Made by a program: the position numbers and the translations under genes | The notes under the pieces: generated by a model | The model's input: the letters and a program-made list of their open reading frames with translations, nothing else | What the model was told of the DNA's origin: nothing | Databases searched by the model: none | Part shown: piece after piece, positions 53,465 to 55,398 of the stretch | Layout: each line of letters opens with the position of its first letter | Position numbering within the stretch: the stretch's first letter is position 1 | DNA from: Vibrio sp. UBA2441 | GTDB taxonomy: Bacteria > Pseudomonadota > Gammaproteobacteria > Enterobacterales > Vibrionaceae | DNA length: 55,398 nucleotides | Reading direction: 5' to 3' | NCBI GenBank assembly: GCA_002342685.1 | Contig: DDQN01000023.1 | Span: 6,985-62,382, forward strand

Positions 53465-54696
53465 TCGCTTAACTCCTCTTGATCCATCTCTTCCACGATC
53501 TGCTTGAACTGGGTTTTTATTCGATCTAACCGCTCAACTTCTTCATCAGTGGAAAACGTTTCTAGATCCAACCTTTTATTAAACACATCAAATGGCGTCA
53601 GTTCTGATAAGGTTTCTTTGCGCTCGCTAACCAAACTTTTTTGTTGCTGCCCTCTGGCTCGGCGCAATTGCAAAACTTCGACATTCAAATCATCTGTCAA
53701 TGCCTGAACTCTCTGCTGCAAGTCAGACAAAAAGTCTTGAACCTCTACTTCAATCGCTAACCAAACACTCTGCTCTGAAGGAATATGTTTAAACTTCTGC
53801 AGCTCTGCTTCTATCTGTTGTAAATTGCCTTTTATTGACACCATATTTTGAAACAGCGGCACATCGATTGGATGAATAACTGGTGTCACTGACTGGTCAA
53901 ACTCAACCATAATAATTTGCTTAGTCGATTTCAGCTCATCGAAGCTCAACGGAATAGGTGAACCGCAGTAACGAATCGTCTCAGTTTTTGCGACTATCTG
54001 AGGCCGATGAATATGTCCCAAGGCAATATAGTCTGCGGGTGGGAAACCATCGGCGGCAAAACCATCCAATGTCCCAATATAGATATCTCGCTCCGAATCC
54101 GTTTTGGTTACGCCCATTGCCGTCAGGTGTCCGGTCGCCAAAATAGGAACATTCAGTTGCTTGGCCTTTTTCAGCGCCACGGCGTGCTGGTAAAGCCCCT
54201 GATAATGCTGTTTTATCGCGTCACCCAATTGCTTTTGTTTCTCCACTCCAGAGCTTCCTGACTGGCTTTTCATCACGTCTCTGGCTCTGACAAAAGGAAC
54301 ACCACACAATATGGCACCAGTATCGCCGTGCCTGTTTTTTAGCTCAATGATTTGAGATGCCAATTCATCACTGGTATTGGCTATCACATGCGCATTTAAA
54401 CACGAGAGCAGCTGTTTCGATTCGTTGAGTGTGGCCACCGAATCATGATTGCCCCCCAACACCACCAAGGTACAATTCAATTGGTGCAGATCGACCACGA
54501 ACTGGTTATAAAGCTCTCTGGCGTAACTGGGTGGTGTGCCGGAATCAAAAACATCCCCGGCGATGATAATGGCGTCAACATGCTGTTTCTCAACAATGTC
54601 CAACAACCAACTAATGAATGCCTGATGCTCGTTTTTGCGACTTTTATTAAAAAAGTTCTGTCCGAGGTGCCAGTCTGAGGTGTGGATTATTCGCAT
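53461..54696 (-). CDS. sbcD: exonuclease SbcD, nuclease subunit of SbcCD
   Basis: 411 residues. All five metallophosphoesterase motifs are visible: DWHLGQ (from residue 7), AGDVFDSG, GGNHDS, GHLTA and GHIHRPQ. They bind the two manganese ions of the Mre11-type active site. A C-terminal cap and a helix that contacts SbcC follow. It is upstream of sbcC in a two-gene operon. The ATG at 54696 matches the family start (MRIIHTSDWHLG). It is divergent from the thioesterase gene. Confidence 0.95.
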   Translation of the reverse strand: MRIIHTSDWHLGQNFFNKSRKNEHQAFISWLLDIVEKQHVDAIIIAGDVFDSGTPPSYARELYNQFVVDLHQLNCTLVVLGGNHDSVATLNESKQLLSCLNAHVIANTSDELASQIIELKNRHGDTGAILCGVPFVRARDVMKSQSGSSGVEKQKQLGDAIKQHYQGLYQHAVALKKAKQLNVPILATGHLTAMGVTKTDSERDIYIGTLDGFAADGFPPADYIALGHIHRPQIVAKTETIRYCGSPIPLSFDELKSTKQIIMVEFDQSVTPVIHPIDVPLFQNMVSIKGNLQQIEAELQKFKHIPSEQSVWLAIEVEVQDFLSDLQQRVQALTDDLNVEVLQLRRARGQQQKSLVSERKETLSELTPFDVFNKRLDLETFSTDEEVERLDRIKTQFKQIVEEMDQEELSE

Positions 54697-54820
54697 AGTA
54701 TTATCAAGTTAGGGAGCTGATCTGAGATTGTGCCAACTAACTTCGTCTCATACAACGAAATAGAGCTTTTAACCATTTGATTTTTGACTGATACTTAAAA
54801 CTATCAATATGGAGATTGTT

Positions 54821-55306
54821 ATGACAGAAAGACAGAGAGAACTCACTTTACGTTTTTTGGCTGAACCTGCTGATGTGAACTTTGGTGGAAAAGTTCATGG
54901 TGGCGCGGTAATGAAATGGATTGATTTAGCCGCGTATGCTTGCTCGGCTGGCTGGAGCGGGAAATACTGTATTACAGCCTATGCCGGTGGTATTCGGTTT
55001 GTCGCCCCTATTCATGTAGGTAATTTAGTTGAAGTGACTGGCAAGGTAATTTATACCGGTTCCTCCTCTATGCATATCGCCATAGACGTTCAAGCCAGTG
55101 ATCCCAAAGAGCTCAATAAAGCACTGACGACCCACTGTATTGTGATCATGGTTGCCGTAGATGCGAACGGAAAACCCACTAAGGTTCCAGAATGGGTACC
55201 CACCTCAGAAGAAGATATCCAGTTACGTGAATCGGCAATAAAACTGATGAACATGCGCAAAGAGATCGGCGAAGAGATGGAAATGCATGTAAAACTATTA
55301 AAGTAA
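54821..55306 (+). CDS. acyl-CoA thioesterase (hotdog fold)
   Basis: About 161 residues from the ATG at 54821, which has GGAGAT upstream; the ATG at 54809 would overlap that site. The hotdog motif RFLAEPADVNFGGKVHGGAVMKWIDLAAYACSAGW, with the Asn/Asp-Gly-Gly turn, is typical of acyl-CoA hydrolases of the YciA/BACH kind, followed by VGNLVEVTGKVIYTGSSSMHIAI. It cleaves acyl-CoA thioesters in the cytoplasm. The chain length of the substrate is unknown. It stands alone and is divergent from sbcDC. Confidence 0.88.
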   Translation: MTERQRELTLRFLAEPADVNFGGKVHGGAVMKWIDLAAYACSAGWSGKYCITAYAGGIRFVAPIHVGNLVEVTGKVIYTGSSSMHIAIDVQASDPKELNKALTTHCIVIMVAVDANGKPTKVPEWVPTSEEDIQLRESAIKLMNMRKEIGEEMEMHVKLLK

Positions 55307-55398
55307 TTGTACCGTTACAAAATTATGATAATGGCTAAGTGTCATTAATCTTTAATATGGCTCTGATTTAATCCTATATCAAATCCCCACATTGTGCA

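Overview
The window looks like a chromosomal stretch of a Vibrio or close relative in the Vibrionaceae. Many products read as close homologues of gammaproteobacterial proteins (Hcp, NorR, YhhY, DhaK/L/M, GldA, NapFDAGHBC, NarQ/NarP, YhfA, SbcCD). A two-domain PilZ protein of the VCA0042/PlzD type and a probable DUF2850 protein point to Vibrio. The dense accessory metabolism would suit a Vibrio second chromosome, but that is inference. I saw no rRNA, tRNA, CRISPR array, transposase or phage genes.

Layout. 1-4135 (minus): a nitrosative-stress block with a soluble CZB chemoreceptor, the NO-responsive sigma54 activator norR, and hcp (cut by the window edge). A sigma54 promoter and a NorR-type site lie in front of hcp. 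4321-7259: an amino-acid N-acetyltransferase, a DMT exporter with a palindrome inside its promoter, two small uncharacterised proteins, and a 51-residue membrane protein. 7316-7498: a candidate structured small RNA. 7490-12934: the glycerol/dihydroxyacetone block, dhaKLM (minus) divergent from gldA (plus). GldA would oxidise glycerol to dihydroxyacetone and DhaKLM would phosphorylate it at the expense of PEP. DhaM carries a complete enzyme I domain. A CRP-like site sits about 60 bp upstream of the inferred dhaK start of transcription.

13101-17557: mixed genes (GNAT, methyltransferase, LysR, CDF transporter, DUF2850-like, OsmC/YhfA). 17720-25536: an alpha-glucoside uptake and hydrolysis locus. 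The aglE-F-G-K ABC transporter is on minus; a LacI-type regulator and a GH13 alpha-glucosidase are on plus. A LacI-type operator lies between them and a hairpin lies between aglE and aglF. 25656-32016: EEP hydrolase, PilZ protein, Lon-like protease, diguanylate cyclase and a small membrane protein.

32256-40803: the periplasmic nitrate reductase operon napFDAGHBC (minus), divergent from narQ-narP (plus). FNR-like and NarP-like sites sit between them, so the sensor system and its target are together. 40841-49432: a VOC protein, an SgrR-type regulator, a LysR/YdcZ-type transporter pair, a methyltransferase divergent from a MerR-methyltransferase fusion, an MFS transporter and a LacA-type acetyltransferase. 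49504-49692 is a remnant of an AraC-type regulator not covered by any intact gene. 49751-54696: sbcDC, followed by a hotdog acyl-CoA thioesterase on plus.

The most interesting items are the candidate small RNA upstream of the dhaM 3' end, the self-contained PTS chain in DhaM, the complete sigma54/NorR control region of hcp, the MerR-methyltransferase fusion, and several palindromes placed exactly within promoters.
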